Shown here one piece after another: positions 1 to 10,000 of a stretch of 64,000 bases of DNA (positions are counted from its first letter, which is position 1; each line of letters starts with the position of its first letter). Under the pieces are notes generated by a model that was not told where the DNA came from, ran no database searches, and saw nothing but the letters and a program-made list of their open reading frames with translations. Origin of the DNA: Vitreimonas flagellata (GTDB lineage Bacteria; Pseudomonadota; Alphaproteobacteria; Caulobacterales; Aquidulcibacteraceae); the NCBI RefSeq assembly GCF_004634425.1, contig NZ_SBJL01000002.1, positions 124,001 to 188,000 of the forward strand, written 5' to 3'. The translations under genes were made by a program, and so were the position numbers.

Positions 1-315
1 CAAGTGAGCGGCACGGTGCTTTACGAGCGTGAACTCACCGACTCGCTCGGCTTCCAAGCCGCGATCAACGGCCGTTGGCAGGATGAATCCGCGGCAGACC
101 TCGGCGACGCGCCCACGTTCGCGATCGATTCGTACGGCGTGCTCAACGCCAGCGTCGGCGTGCACGCGCTGGACGATCGCTGGGCGCTGCAGCTGTGGGG
201 CCGCAACATCACCGATACCTATTATTGGACGTCGGTCGCATCGAACGCGAACGTCGTGGTGCGCTTCCCGGGCATGGCGCCCACCTACGGCGCGTCGCTG
301 ACGTTCAATTATTAA
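1..315 (+). CDS. TonB-dependent receptor, C-terminal end (partial)
   Basis: This is the 3' end of a gene that begins before the window; the frame is open from base 1. The 104 visible residues alternate polar and hydrophobic residues in beta-strand fashion and include LWGRNITDTYYW, a pattern typical of the last strands of TonB-dependent outer-membrane receptors (RNI/L-T-D-x-Y-Y). The protein ends in Phe-Asn-Tyr, with the C-terminal aromatic residue expected for BAM-dependent barrel insertion. Substrate cannot be read from this fragment. A strong intrinsic terminator follows directly. The hut cluster lies 2.3 kb downstream, but no link is shown. Confidence 0.85.
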   Translation, partial: QVSGTVLYERELTDSLGFQAAINGRWQDESAADLGDAPTFAIDSYGVLNASVGVHALDDRWALQLWGRNITDTYYWTSVASNANVVVRFPGMAPTYGASLTFNY

Positions 316-343
316 GCCCGCGTTCTCCCAGAGCGCGACCTTC

Positions 344-378
344 GCCGCCGTCTGCTCCGCAGGCGGCGGCTTTTCTTT
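344..378 (+). terminator. Rho-independent terminator of the TonB receptor gene
   Basis: An 11-bp stem (344-354 with 360-370, one G-T wobble) closes a 5-base loop and is followed by TTTTCTTT. It lies 29 bases after the receptor stop codon, in the right orientation. Confidence 0.85.
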
Positions 379-412
379 GTACGCGCGCGCTTCTGTTGAA
401 GGAAAAGTCCGG

Positions 413-433
413 ACCGCCGGCGCCCTCGCCGGC
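413..433. repeat. Short GC-rich hairpin, copy 1 of a possible dispersed repeat
   Basis: Bases 413-429 (ACCGCCGGCGCCCTCGC) are identical to 18246-18262. Here GCCGGCG (416-422) and CGCCGGC (427-433) form a perfect 7-bp hairpin with a CCCT loop. Both copies are intergenic. The rest of the 316-537 gap holds only the terminator and nothing else I recognise. Confidence 0.4.
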
Positions 434-537
434 ATTCCGCCCGATTGAACAAGCACCAGCGTTCGTCGCTAGCTAAAGCGCCGTGCCGGCGGGAGCTCCG
501 ACGGCCCAGACTTTAATCGTCGCATGTCGCCGCGCGC

Positions 538-1722
538 TTAAAGCCCGAGCACCAAGCGCGCCATGATGTTGCGCTGGATCTCGTTCGAGCCGCCATAGAT
601 CGAGGCAGCGCGGCTATTGTAATAGCGCGCCGCCGCATCCGAACCGAACGCGGGCTCATTGGCGCCGAAGCCATTCATGTGCCGACGGGCGGGCAGATAG
701 TGCGCCGCCAGATCAAGGCCCAATTCCTCGATCCGTTGCAGCATCTCGGTGCCTTGCGTTTTCAGCATGGACGAGAGCGGCCCCGGATTTTGCCCAGAGC
801 TCAGCGCGCTCGCCACGCGATGCTCCGTAATCTGGATCGCTTCGACCTTGATCTCAGCGCTGGCCAGGCGTTCCTCGAACGCGAAATTCTCCAACAAAGG
901 CCGGCCGTCCGCCGTCTCTTCGCGCGCCGCCGACCGGATGCGCTTCAACCGCGCCCGCAGCGCTGGCGCAAAGCTGCCGCCGCGCTCGAACTCAAGCAAA
1001 TACTTGGCGACCGTCCAGCCGTCATTCTCCGCGCCAATGCGATTGGCCTTCGGCACGCGCACATTGTCGAAGAACACTTCGTTGAGCTCGTGCTCACCGG
1101 CCAGATTGATGATCGGGCGAATGGTCACGCCCGGCGCCTTCATATCGATCAGCAGGAAGGTGATGCCCTTCTGCGCTTTGGCGTCGAAATCGGTGCGCAC
1201 GAGGCCAAACATCATGTTCGCGAAATGCGCGTGCGTGGTCCAAATCTTGGAGCCGTTGATGACGTAATGATCGCCATCAGAGTCCGCGCGCGTGCGCAGA
1301 TTGGCGAGATCGGAGCCCGCGCCCGGCTCGGAATAGCCCTGACACCAATAATCTTCGCCCGAGAGGATACGCGGCAAATAATACGCGCGCTGCTCCGGCG
1401 TGCCGTGATGCATGATGCATGGGCCAACCATGCGCAGCCCCATCGGCGCCAGGTTCGGCGCGCCCGCGAGCGCACACTCCTCCGCGTAAATGTATTGCTG
1501 CATCTCGCTCCAGCCGGGCCCGCCGAATTGCTTCGGCCAGCTGGGCGCGGCCCACCCGCGCGCGTTCAGGATGCGTTGCCAGGGCAGCGAAAATTTCGGA
1601 TCGCAGAACACGCTCGTCGCCGAACGCCCGCCCGCGATCAAGTCCGGCGTGAGATTGTCCTTAAGGAAGGCGCGGACCTCGTCGCGAAACGCGCGCTCGG
1701 ACTCTTCCAACTCAAGGTGCAT
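538..1722 (-). CDS. Acyl-CoA dehydrogenase family protein
   Basis: At 394 residues this is full length for an FAD-dependent acyl-CoA dehydrogenase, which oxidises an acyl-CoA thioester to the enoyl-CoA and passes electrons to ETF. The N-terminal helical domain is followed by the family signature CQGYSEPGAGSDLANL (flavin and substrate binding), then W-T-T-H-A in the beta domain, and a C-terminal helical domain with the flavin-contacting YGGSNEIQRNIMARL motif. The spread of sequence resembles the FadE/CaiA-like group that handles bulky or branched acyl groups, but the substrate is unknown. GGAG lies 6 bases before the ATG. It is transcribed away from the LuxR-type regulator starting at 1777, so the two share a 54-bp promoter region. 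Confidence 0.9.
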   Translation of the reverse strand: MHLELEESERAFRDEVRAFLKDNLTPDLIAGGRSATSVFCDPKFSLPWQRILNARGWAAPSWPKQFGGPGWSEMQQYIYAEECALAGAPNLAPMGLRMVGPCIMHHGTPEQRAYYLPRILSGEDYWCQGYSEPGAGSDLANLRTRADSDGDHYVINGSKIWTTHAHFANMMFGLVRTDFDAKAQKGITFLLIDMKAPGVTIRPIINLAGEHELNEVFFDNVRVPKANRIGAENDGWTVAKYLLEFERGGSFAPALRARLKRIRSAAREETADGRPLLENFAFEERLASAEIKVEAIQITEHRVASALSSGQNPGPLSSMLKTQGTEMLQRIEELGLDLAAHYLPARRHMNGFGANEPAFGSDAAARYYNSRAASIYGGSNEIQRNIMARLVLGL

Positions 1723-1776
1723 GTGCGCTCCGCCATTCGGCTGACAGACTTTTACGCTGTGAATCCAGCCTTAGTC

Positions 1777-2634
1777 ATGCTTTCGTTGAAGACGACGGAT
1801 GAGTCACTTTTGGGCGAGCTCCAGCCACTTGAAGACGTTCCGGATTTTAGCCTGATGCCACAAGCTAGCGGAACCGACAGGGACGCGAAGCCGGACCCGA
1901 TCGCGCTTGAAATCGATCGGTTAGCTGCGCTTGTCGAAAGCAAAGGTCGCGAGATTGGTTTGCCTTGCGTTGCAGCAAGTGCGGACATCGGCAGCCCCGC
2001 GCCCATTCGCGATTCAAACGGCCGGCCCTATGCAGGCGCGCTTTTCAAATGGGTCGATCCTGATCTGCGCTATTGGGAAGATCGTGGCTTTGCGCTGCGC
2101 TCCTATTTCATTCACGCCGTGCGCATCTGCTCAGAGCCCATGTTCTACAGCCACGGTCGGCTCGCGACCTGGCGACAAACGCACGTGCTCGACGCGCTCA
2201 ACGGCCAAGGCCCGGCCGAACGCTTCAGTGTCGGCGCGGCCATCATCTCCCCCACTTATCTGCCGGGCGGCGTCATCGGCGCCGTCGTTTGGGCCACGGC
2301 GGACGCCGACTTCGCGATAGAGCCGGTTTTCCGAGAACACATCGCGCACCTACAGGCGCTCGCCATGCACTTCATCGGCGCCGACCACGAACGCACCGTA
2401 CGCAGCGCAGCCATCTCACCCCCGCTGCTGACGCGCCGTGAAATTCAGTGCCTGAAATGGGGCGCTGCCGGCAAAACCGATTCCGAGATCAGCATAATCA
2501 TGGGCATCTCGGCGCCCACCGTACGCTTCCACATGACCAACGCCGCGCGCAAACTCGATGTCGTCGGCCGCTCACAAGCGATCTATCGCGCCGCCACGCT
2601 CGGCTATGTCGGCATGGGCCCGTCGCGTTCTTAA
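1777..2634 (+). CDS. LuxR-type transcriptional regulator
   Basis: The protein is about 285 residues. The C-terminal ~65 residues form a clear LuxR/GerE helix-turn-helix (LLTRREIQCLKWGAAGKT, then the ISAPTVRFHMTNAARKLDV recognition region). The N-terminal ~200 residues have the size and aromatic spacing (W-x-DP, YWEDRGF, PMFYSHGRLATW) of an autoinducer-binding-type domain, but the usual invariant residues are not all evident, so the ligand is uncertain. The start is not decided: ATG at 1777 has no good ribosome site and GTG at 1759 is an in-frame alternative. The open frame continues upstream as far as 679, but that stretch is antisense to the acyl-CoA dehydrogenase and is rejected. No luxI homologue is nearby. 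The 3' end overlaps hutC by 4 bases, tail to tail. Confidence 0.8.
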   Translation: MLSLKTTDESLLGELQPLEDVPDFSLMPQASGTDRDAKPDPIALEIDRLAALVESKGREIGLPCVAASADIGSPAPIRDSNGRPYAGALFKWVDPDLRYWEDRGFALRSYFIHAVRICSEPMFYSHGRLATWRQTHVLDALNGQGPAERFSVGAAIISPTYLPGGVIGAVVWATADADFAIEPVFREHIAHLQALAMHFIGADHERTVRSAAISPPLLTRREIQCLKWGAAGKTDSEISIIMGISAPTVRFHMTNAARKLDVVGRSQAIYRAATLGYVGMGPSRS

Positions 2635-3365
2635 CGCCGCTTTGCGCGCGTCGGCGTGAACGAGCCCGCGAGGTGATAGGATTCACCCGCGAACGTCTGC
2701 ACCACATGCGTGATCGCCACGCCGTTGCGCCAGGTGCGCCGCTCAAGCCGCAAGCATGCGGCGTGCGGATCGATAACAAGTGCGTCGGACACTGCATCAT
2801 CCGCATTCACCGCCGACACACGATGCTCGGCCTGTGTCCATGGCACGTGATCCAGCAACCAGGCGCCCGGCGATACGTGCGCGAAATCCGCTTCCGCCGC
2901 GTGCGGCACCGCTTTCAGCGCAATCAGCCGCCGCTCCAACGCAAACGGCCGCTTGTTGGCGCTGTGCAAGCACTCGACCACAAGCAGCGCCCCCCCATCA
3001 GCCAACGCCTGCTCATCAGCATTGCCGCGCGCTGGCTTGCGCACGGCGCGTGCGATCAGCTTGTACGAATAGTCCTGCCCACGCTGGCGGATCTCTGCCT
3101 GGATGTCTGGAATATCCAGGATCGACAAATGCACCGGCGGCGGCGCCACGAACGAGCCGGCGCGGCGGCGGCGCACCACAAGCCCCGCGCTCACCAATTC
3201 CGCGATCGCCTTGTTCACGGTCATGCGCGAGCATTGGTATTTCTCCATCAGCTCATGCTCGAACGGGATCCGATCCCCCGGCTTCCAAGCGCCAGAGAGA
3301 ATTTTCCGCTCGATGTTCGAGCGAATGCGCGCATGTAACGTGTCGGAAGTCGGCGCGCGGCTCAC
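2631..3365 (-). CDS. hutC: Histidine-utilisation repressor HutC (GntR family, UTRA domain)
   Basis: The 244-residue protein has an N-terminal GntR winged helix (about residues 8-75: KPGDRIPFEHELMEKYQCSR, then MTVNKAIAEL) and a C-terminal UTRA ligand domain with the HutC-like ending R-L-E-R-R-T-W...ITHVVQTFAG. HutC proteins repress hut genes and are induced by urocanate. The start is GTG at 3363-3365, overlapping the hutF stop codon as GTGA, so the gene is translationally coupled as the second gene of hutF-hutC. Its likely operator is the palindrome at 4751-4764 between hutF and hutI. Assignment is strong from family plus context. Confidence 0.93.
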   Translation of the reverse strand: MSRAPTSDTLHARIRSNIERKILSGAWKPGDRIPFEHELMEKYQCSRMTVNKAIAELVSAGLVVRRRRAGSFVAPPPVHLSILDIPDIQAEIRQRGQDYSYKLIARAVRKPARGNADEQALADGGALLVVECLHSANKRPFALERRLIALKAVPHAAEADFAHVSPGAWLLDHVPWTQAEHRVSAVNADDAVSDALVIDPHAACLRLERRTWRNGVAITHVVQTFAGESYHLAGSFTPTRAKRR

Positions 3366-4726
3366 GCGAGGATGCGCCCTAGCGCCTGCGTGTAACGCTG
3401 CTCGATCGCCTCGCGCGCAATGTGACGCCCGTCCCGCACGACCTTACGGCCGCGACGCCAAACGTCTTTCACCAAGCGTTTGCCGCCCGCGAACACCCAT
3501 GAATCCAGATGCGCGTCGCCACCGCGATGCGCGAGCAACGATGACTCACCATCGAGGCCAACGATATCCGCCGGCACACCGATCTTCAGGCCGCCTCCAC
3601 CCTGCGTCGCGCGCTGACCACCCGCGAGCGCACGACGGAAAAGCTCGCCGCCTGTGCTCCCCTCGGCTTGCGCCAACACAGAACGCTTTCTGCGCGTCAG
3701 ACGCTGCGCGTATTCCATCGTGCGCAATTCTTCGCCAGCGTCGATCAGCACGTTGGAATCCGTACCGATCCCGAACGCGCCGCCAGCTTCGAGATACTCG
3801 ACAGCGGGAAACACGCCGTCGCCCAAATTGGCTTCCGTGATCGGGCACAGGCCTACCACAGCGCCGCTTTGCGCCATCGCGCGTGTTTCTTCCGGCGTCA
3901 CGTGCGTCGCGTGGATCAAGCACCAACGCTGATCGACGGGCGCGTTCTCCATCAGCCATTCGACGGGCCGCTTGCCCGACCACGCCACACAATCATCGAC
4001 CTCGCGCCTCTGCTCAGCGACGTGAATATGGATCAGCCGATCGCCCGCGATGGCGACGAGATCGCGCAATTGCTCCGGTGTCACCGCGCGCAGCGAATGC
4101 GGCGCCACGCCGACATTGGCGTCCGGCAAATCGCGCACCAGACGTTCGCACGCATCCACCATCTTGGCGAAGCCATCAACGTTGGAGATGAAGCGGCGCT
4201 GCCCGCTCACAAACGGCTTGCCGCCAAAATTCGCATGCGCGTAAAATACCGGTAGCATAGTCAGCGCGATGCCTGTGTCGCGCGCGGCATTGACGATGTG
4301 CGCTGATATCTCCGCGGGATCCGCGTACGCGTCACCACGCTCATCGTTATGCAGATAATGAAACTCTGCGACACGCGTGAAGCCGCCTTCAAGCATTTCC
4401 GCAAACGCAAGCGCGGTAATCGCCTCGATCTCATCGGCGCCGCCGCGATCGAGGAAACGGTACATCAGCTCGCGCCACGACCAGAAATCATCCGCGCTCG
4501 GCCCGCGTCGCTCCGTCAGCCCCGCCATCGCGCGCTGAAAGGCGTGACTGTGCACATTGACGAGCCCCGGCAGCGCCACCGCGCCGCCCTGTTCGCCCGA
4601 AGCGCGCGCTAGGTTCGTTTCGATATCGGCAATCGCGCCGTCGCGCAGCTTGAGCCGCACGCCCTGCGCCCAACCCGTTTCCAACAGAGCTTCCGCGAAC
4701 CAAAGGCTCGTGCCGTCATTGCTCAC
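3362..4726 (-). CDS. hutF: Formimidoylglutamate deiminase HutF
   Basis: HutF is an amidohydrolase that converts N-formimidoyl-L-glutamate to N-formyl-L-glutamate and ammonia, the fourth step of the five-step histidine route that ends with HutG. Metal-site motifs are visible: NVHSHAFQRAMAG near the N-terminus, then HIHVAEQ, HATHV and GTDSN. The frame can extend to 4792, but that would run into hutI; GTG at 4724-4726, with GCGAGG upstream, gives an N-terminus (SLWFAEALLETGWA) like that of HutF proteins and about 454 residues, the usual size. It heads the hutF-hutC transcript, divergent from hutI. Confidence 0.93.
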   Translation of the reverse strand: MSNDGTSLWFAEALLETGWAQGVRLKLRDGAIADIETNLARASGEQGGAVALPGLVNVHSHAFQRAMAGLTERRGPSADDFWSWRELMYRFLDRGGADEIEAITALAFAEMLEGGFTRVAEFHYLHNDERGDAYADPAEISAHIVNAARDTGIALTMLPVFYAHANFGGKPFVSGQRRFISNVDGFAKMVDACERLVRDLPDANVGVAPHSLRAVTPEQLRDLVAIAGDRLIHIHVAEQRREVDDCVAWSGKRPVEWLMENAPVDQRWCLIHATHVTPEETRAMAQSGAVVGLCPITEANLGDGVFPAVEYLEAGGAFGIGTDSNVLIDAGEELRTMEYAQRLTRRKRSVLAQAEGSTGGELFRRALAGGQRATQGGGGLKIGVPADIVGLDGESSLLAHRGGDAHLDSWVFAGGKRLVKDVWRRGRKVVRDGRHIAREAIEQRYTQALGRILA

Positions 4727-4750
4727 TGGACAACCTCGCCGCTTCGTCTT

Positions 4751-4764
4751 TATGTATAGACATA
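4751..4764. promoter_or_regulatory. Candidate HutC operator in the divergent hutF/hutI promoter
   Basis: TATGTATAGACATA is an imperfect palindrome (arms TATGT and ACATA) in the 60-bp gap between hutF and hutI. It contains TGTA-TA-GACA, one base from the TGTA-N2-TACA type of site described for HutC regulators. It is the only palindrome of this kind in the gap and is placed to control both operons. Confidence 0.6.
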
Positions 4765-4786
4765 TTCCGGGCGAAGGGAAGGGCGC

Positions 4787-5986
4787 ATGCACTGCGATCG
4801 AGTTTGGCGCGACGCCCGCCTGGCGACGATGCGTGAAGACCTATCCGGTCTTGGCGTGATCGAAGACGGCATGGTGGCGGCCCAAGGCGATCGCATTCTC
4901 TACGCCGGCCCCGCCAGCGAAGCGCCCGCACTCAATCCGATTGAAAGCATCCCCTGCGCCGGCCGCTGGATCACACCCGGCCTGATCGACTGCCATACGC
5001 ACCTCATCCACGCCGGCGATCGCGCGCACGAGTTCGAGCTGCGCTTGAACGGCGCGAGCTACGAGGAAATCGCCCGCGCTGGCGGCGGCATTATCTCGAC
5101 CGTCAGCGCCACGCGCGCCGCAAGCGAGGATGAATTGGTCGCCGACGCCCTGCCGCGTCTCGATGCGCTGATCGCTGAAGGCGTCACCACAATCGAGATC
5201 AAGTCCGGTTACGGTCTCTCGCGCGAGCACGAACTGAAGCAATTGAACGCCGCGCGCCGCCTCAGCGAAAAGCGCCGCATCAACGTCTCGCCCACTTTGC
5301 TCGCCGCACACGCCCTGCCGCCGGAATTCGCGGGCGACGCGGACGGCTATATCGACGAAATCTGCGCCAACATTATTCCAGCAGCGGTGGGCGTGGCGGA
5401 CGCCGTCGACGCATTCTGCGAGAACATAGCCTTCACATCCGCACAGACGGAGCGTGTATTCCGCGCCGCGCGCGGCTGCGGCTTGCCGGTGAAGCTGCAC
5501 GCTGAACAACTTTCCAACCAGAACGGCGCAGCGCTCGCCGCGCGCTACGGCGCACTCTCCGCCGACCACCTCGAATATCTCGACGCCGCCGGCATCGCCG
5601 CCATGAAACGCGCCGGCATGGTCGCCGTCATGCTGCCGGGCGCCTTCTACTTTCTGCGCGACACACATCTGCCGCCGATCGCAGCCCTTCGCGACGCGGG
5701 CGTGCCGATGGCGCTGGCGACGGATTACAATCCCGGCACCTCGCCGCTCACGTCGCTGCTGCTGGCGCTGAATATGGGCGCGACGCTCTTCCGCCTCACG
5801 CCGGAAGAATGCGTGCTGGGCGTCACGCGTCACGCGGCGCAAGCGCTCGGTCGCAGCGCAGACATCGGCACACTCAGCGCCGGCAAACGCTGCGACCTCG
5901 CGATCTGGGACATCGAGCGGCCGGCGGAACTGGTTTACCGAATGGGTTTCAATCCATTGCACGCACGCGTTTGGGGCGGCCAATGA
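4787..5986 (+). CDS. hutI: Imidazolonepropionase HutI
   Basis: This 399-residue amidohydrolase opens imidazolone-5-propionate to N-formimidoyl-L-glutamate, step three of histidine breakdown. Visible signatures are the metal-binding [19 protein letters not shown], the IEIKSGYGL segment, KLHAEQLSN with its metal histidine, and [12 protein letters not shown] with the catalytic Asp. Length is normal. A purine-rich ribosome site (GGGAAGGG) precedes the ATG. It is the first gene of the hutI-hutH-hutG-hutU operon; its TGA overlaps the hutH ATG as ATGA. Confidence 0.96.
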   Translation: MHCDRVWRDARLATMREDLSGLGVIEDGMVAAQGDRILYAGPASEAPALNPIESIPCAGRWITPGLIDCHTHLIHAGDRAHEFELRLNGASYEEIARAGGGIISTVSATRAASEDELVADALPRLDALIAEGVTTIEIKSGYGLSREHELKQLNAARRLSEKRRINVSPTLLAAHALPPEFAGDADGYIDEICANIIPAAVGVADAVDAFCENIAFTSAQTERVFRAARGCGLPVKLHAEQLSNQNGAALAARYGALSADHLEYLDAAGIAAMKRAGMVAVMLPGAFYFLRDTHLPPIAALRDAGVPMALATDYNPGTSPLTSLLLALNMGATLFRLTPEECVLGVTRHAAQALGRSADIGTLSAGKRCDLAIWDIERPAELVYRMGFNPLHARVWGGQ

Positions 5987-7515
5987 CCGACATCATCCTT
6001 CATCCCACAAAGGCGAGCCTCGCCGATTGGCGCGCCATCCATCATGGCGCCAGCGCGCGCCTCGATGCTTCGATGAAGCCGGCGATCGAAGCGAGCGCGA
6101 CCGCGATCGATCGCATCCTCGCGCGCGGCGAGCCGATTTACGGCATCAATACCGGTTTCGGTAAACTCGCTGGCGTTCGCATCGCCGATAGCGACTTGGC
6201 GCAACTCCAGCGCAACATCGTGCTCTCCCACGCGGCAGGCGTTGGCGAGCCGATGCCGGCGCAGATCGTGCGTCTGATGATGGCGCTGAAGCTCAACAGT
6301 CTTGGTCAAGGCGCGTCGGGCGTGCGATCCCAAACCATCGCTTTGATGGAAGCCATGCTCGCAAAGCGGCTTTATCCGCTCATTCCGGCGCAAGGCTCTG
6401 TCGGCGCGTCCGGCGATCTCGCCCCACTCTCGCACATGGCCTGCGCCATGATCGGCGTCGGCGAAATCATCACGGATGGCGGCGTGAAGCCCGCCGCCGC
6501 AGCACTCGCCGAAGCCGGACTGAAGCCGCTGGAACTTGCGCCGAAGGAAGGCCTAGCGCTGCTCAACGGCACGCAATTCTCAACCGCCTACGCACTCGCT
6601 GGCCTGTTCGAAGCCGAGCGCCTTTATAAATCAGCGCTCGTCACCGGCGCGTTGTCGACGGAGGCCGCGAAAGGCTCCGACACACCGTTCGATCCACGCA
6701 TACACGCTTTGCGCGGCCATCGCGGACAGATCGAAACGGCCGAAGCATTGCGCATGCTGATGTCAAACTCCGCTATCCGCGCATCGCACTTGGCAGGCGA
6801 CGAGCGCGTGCAGGACCCGTATTGCCTGCGCTGTCAGCCGCAGGTGATGGGCGCCGTACTCGACATGCTGCGCCAAGCCGCGGTCACACTTGAGATCGAA
6901 GCGCGCGGCGTCTCGGACAATCCGCTGATCTTCGCCGATACCGACGAAGCGCTCTCCGGCGGCAATTTCCACGCCGAGCCCGTAGCCTTCGCCGCCGACA
7001 TGATCGCGATTGCGGTCTGCGAGATCGGCTCGATCGCCGAGCGCCGCATCGCCATGCTTGTCGATCCCGCGCTCTCAGGTTTGCCGGCGTTCCTGACGCC
7101 TCGCCCAGGCCTGAACTCCGGCTTTATGATCCCGCAAGTGACGGCCGCTGCGCTCGTTTCGGAGAACAAGCAGCGCGCTTACCCCGCGAGCGTGGATTCC
7201 ATCCCAACGTCCGCGAACCAGGAAGATCACGTCTCGATGGCCGCGCATGGCGCGCGCCGTTTGCTGGGCATGGCGGCGAACGTGGATGAGATCATCGCCA
7301 TCGAATTGCTAGCGGCAGCGCAAGGCTGCGACTTCCACGCGCCGCTGACATCGAGCCCGATACTCGAACGCGTCCGCGCGCGTATTCGCAAGGACGCGCC
7401 AACACTTGAAGATGACCCGCACTTTCGCCCGCTGATGCAAGCGAGCGCTGCGATTGTGCGCGCGGGCGACGTGATCCGCGCTGCAAACGTCGTGCTGCCA
7501 GGCGTCGCAACATGA
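5983..7515 (+). CDS. hutH: Histidine ammonia-lyase HutH
   Basis: HutH removes ammonia from L-histidine to give urocanate, the entry step of the pathway. The protein is 510 residues, full size. The Ala142-Ser143-Gly144 triad in [16 protein letters not shown] is the segment that cyclises to the MIO electrophile, and it sits at the numbering known from the Pseudomonas enzyme. YGINTGFG near the N-terminus supplies the active-site Tyr. The frame opens earlier, but the ATG at 5983 overlaps the hutI stop and begins a normal HutH N-terminus. Confidence 0.97.
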   Translation: MTDIILHPTKASLADWRAIHHGASARLDASMKPAIEASATAIDRILARGEPIYGINTGFGKLAGVRIADSDLAQLQRNIVLSHAAGVGEPMPAQIVRLMMALKLNSLGQGASGVRSQTIALMEAMLAKRLYPLIPAQGSVGASGDLAPLSHMACAMIGVGEIITDGGVKPAAAALAEAGLKPLELAPKEGLALLNGTQFSTAYALAGLFEAERLYKSALVTGALSTEAAKGSDTPFDPRIHALRGHRGQIETAEALRMLMSNSAIRASHLAGDERVQDPYCLRCQPQVMGAVLDMLRQAAVTLEIEARGVSDNPLIFADTDEALSGGNFHAEPVAFAADMIAIAVCEIGSIAERRIAMLVDPALSGLPAFLTPRPGLNSGFMIPQVTAAALVSENKQRAYPASVDSIPTSANQEDHVSMAAHGARRLLGMAANVDEIIAIELLAAAQGCDFHAPLTSSPILERVRARIRKDAPTLEDDPHFRPLMQASAAIVRAGDVIRAANVVLPGVAT

Positions 7516-8336
7516 GCGAGTGGCTGCATGTCCACGAAGGCCACGCGCCGCTGATCGTCGCGATGCCGCATGTCGGCGCGGAGATTCCACCCTCGATCGA
7601 ACCGCGCCTGATCGATCCCTGGCGCGCGCGCAAGGATGCGGATTGGTGGATCGATCAGCTTTACGCCTTCGCCGTCGATCTCGGCGCCACGATCATCCGC
7701 ACCACGATTTCGCGCACCGTGATCGATCTCAACCGCGATCCCTCCGGCGCCTCGCTCTATCCCGGCCAAGCCACGACCGCGCTCTGCCCCACCGACACCT
7801 TCGACGGCGAACCGCTCTATCAGCCCGGCCAAGAGCCGGACGCGGCCGAGATCGCACACCGCCGCGCCGCGTGGTTCGATCCCTATCACGCCGTGCTCCG
7901 CATCCAGATCGAGCGCCTGCGCAATACGCACGGCCGCGTCGTGCTGTACGACGCGCACTCGATCCGCTCGCACGCGCCGCGCCTGTTCGACGGCGCGCTG
8001 CCCAATTTCAACATCGGCACCAACAATGGCGCGACCTGCGCGCAAGCATTGAGCGATGCGGTCGCCGCCGCCTGCGCGGACACCACATTCTCCAGCGTGG
8101 TCAACGGCCGCTTCCGCGGCGGCTGGACCACGCGCCATTACGGCGAGCCCGCGCGCAACGTCCACGCGATCCAGATGGAGCTCGCCTGCCGCGGCTACAT
8201 GGATGAGCCGGCCGAGCCTTTCACTGCCGCCAATTGGCCCACACCATTCGACACCGCACGCGCCGCGCCCATGCAAGCGGCGCTCACCAACGTACTCCAA
8301 GCCTGCATCGCCTTCGCTCAAGAGGAAAAGCCATGA
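7512..8336 (+). CDS. hutG: N-formylglutamate deformylase HutG
   Basis: This 274-residue protein of the N-formylglutamate amidohydrolase family removes formate from N-formyl-L-glutamate to give glutamate, the last step of this version of the pathway. It shows the family segments [41 protein letters not shown] and a C-terminal [13 protein letters not shown]. Its presence with hutF shows that the organism uses the deiminase-deformylase branch rather than the formiminohydrolase branch. The ATG overlaps the hutH stop (ATGA) and its own stop overlaps the hutU start (ATGA). Confidence 0.95.
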   Translation: MSEWLHVHEGHAPLIVAMPHVGAEIPPSIEPRLIDPWRARKDADWWIDQLYAFAVDLGATIIRTTISRTVIDLNRDPSGASLYPGQATTALCPTDTFDGEPLYQPGQEPDAAEIAHRRAAWFDPYHAVLRIQIERLRNTHGRVVLYDAHSIRSHAPRLFDGALPNFNIGTNNGATCAQALSDAVAAACADTTFSSVVNGRFRGGWTTRHYGEPARNVHAIQMELACRGYMDEPAEPFTAANWPTPFDTARAAPMQAALTNVLQACIAFAQEEKP

Positions 8337-10000
8337 GCCGTCACGACAACACGCGCGTCATTCGTGCGCCGCGCGGCAGCGAAATCTCCGCGAAATCCTG
8401 GCTGACCGAAGCGCCGATGCGGATGCTGATGAACAATCTCGACCCGGACGTCGCCGAGCGTCCAGAGGATCTGGTCGTCTATGGCGGCATCGGCCGCGCT
8501 GCGCGCAATTGGGAGAGCTTCGACCAGATCGTCGCCACATTGAAGCGCCTCGAAGATAACGAAACGCTGCTGATCCAGTCCGGCAAGCCAGTCGGCGTCT
8601 TCCGCACACATGCGGACGCGCCGCGCGTGTTGCTCGCAAATTCCAATCTCGTGCCGCGCTGGGCGACTTGGGATCATTTCCATGAGCTCGATCGCAAGGG
8701 CTTGATGATGTACGGCCAGATGACGGCCGGCTCGTGGATCTATATCGGCGCGCAGGGCATCGTTCAGGGCACGTACGAGACGTTCGTGGAGATGAGCCGT
8801 CGCCATTATGGCGGCGATCTCTCCGGCCGCTGGCTGCTCACAGCAGGCCTCGGCGGCATGGGCGGCGCGCAACCACTCGCGTCCGTGTTCGCCGGCGCAT
8901 CGTGCTTGGCGATCGAGTGCCAACCGTCGCGCATCGATATGCGCCTGCGCACCGGCTATCTCGATGTGGTCGCAGCTGACATTGACGACGCGCTCGCCAA
9001 GATCGAGCAAAGCTGCAAAGAGCGCCGCCCAATCTCTGTCGGCCTACTTGGCAACGCTGCTGAAGTGCTGCCGGAATTGCTGCGCCGTGGTGTGAAGCCT
9101 GACCTGTTGACGGATCAAACCTCGGCGCACGATCCCATCAACGGCTATCTGCCGAAAGGCTGGACACTCGCGGAATGGGAAGACGCGCGCAAATCCGATC
9201 CGCGCAAAGTCGAAGCAGCCGCGCGCGCTTCAATGGCGGAGCACGTGCAAGCGATGCTCGAATTCCAAAAGCGCGGCGTGCCGACCGTCGATTACGGCAA
9301 CAACATTCGCCAAATGGCCAAGGAAGAAGGCGTCGCCAACGCGTTCGACATTCCGGGCTTCGTGCCAGCCTATATTCGCCCGCTCTTCTGCCAAGGCGTG
9401 GGCCCCTTCCGTTGGGCCGCACTCTCCGGCGATCCGGATGACATTTATCGCACCGACGAAATGGTGAAGCGCCTGCTGCCGGACAATCGCCACCTCCACA
9501 ATTGGCTCGACATGGCGAAGGCGCGGATCAAATTCCAAGGTCTGCCGGCGCGCATCTGCTGGGTGGGCTTGGGCGATCGCCACCGCTTAGGGCTCGCCTT
9601 CAACGAGATGGTCGCCAAGGGCGAACTGAAAGCGCCGATCGTGATCGGGCGCGATCATTTGGACTCAGGCTCCGTCGCCTCGCCCAATCGCGAAACCGAA
9701 GCCATGCAAGACGGCTCGGACGCCGTGTCCGACTGGCCGCTGCTCAACGCGCTTTTGAATTGCGCATCAGGCGCGACTTGGGTGTCGTTGCATCATGGCG
9801 GCGGCGTCGGCATGGGCTTTTCGCAACACGCCGGCATGGTCATCGTCTGCGACGGCACTGAAGCCGCCGCCGAACGCATCGGCCGCGTGTTGTGGAACGA
9901 TCCCGCGAGCGGCGTCATGCGCCATGCGGACGCCGGCTACGATATCGCCATCGCCAGCGCGCAAAAACACAAGCTCGATCTGCCAAGCCTCAAGCGCTGA
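8333..10000 (+). CDS. hutU: Urocanate hydratase HutU
   Basis: HutU is the NAD-dependent enzyme that hydrates urocanate to imidazolone-5-propionate, step two of the pathway. The 555-residue product is the normal size and is highly conserved throughout: [13 protein letters not shown], the Rossmann glycine stretch [36 protein letters not shown] and, near the end, [19 protein letters not shown]. The ATG overlaps the hutG stop by 4 bases, as in the rest of the operon. Its 3' end overlaps by 11 bases, tail to tail, the unknown gene on the other strand. Confidence 0.97.
   Translation: MSRHDNTRVIRAPRGSEISAKSWLTEAPMRMLMNNLDPDVAERPEDLVVYGGIGRAARNWESFDQIVATLKRLEDNETLLIQSGKPVGVFRTHADAPRVLLANSNLVPRWATWDHFHELDRKGLMMYGQMTAGSWIYIGAQGIVQGTYETFVEMSRRHYGGDLSGRWLLTAGLGGMGGAQPLASVFAGASCLAIECQPSRIDMRLRTGYLDVVAADIDDALAKIEQSCKERRPISVGLLGNAAEVLPELLRRGVKPDLLTDQTSAHDPINGYLPKGWTLAEWEDARKSDPRKVEAAARASMAEHVQAMLEFQKRGVPTVDYGNNIRQMAKEEGVANAFDIPGFVPAYIRPLFCQGVGPFRWAALSGDPDDIYRTDEMVKRLLPDNRHLHNWLDMAKARIKFQGLPARICWVGLGDRHRLGLAFNEMVAKGELKAPIVIGRDHLDSGSVASPNRETEAMQDGSDAVSDWPLLNALLNCASGATWVSLHHGGGVGMGFSQHAGMVIVCDGTEAAAERIGRVLWNDPASGVMRHADAGYDIAIASAQKHKLDLPSLKR

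Noticed and set aside
679-1776. N-terminal extension of the LuxR-type gene to 651 residues
   Set aside because: It runs antisense through the whole acyl-CoA dehydrogenase gene and has Arg/Ala-rich shadow composition; the regulator proper begins near 1777.
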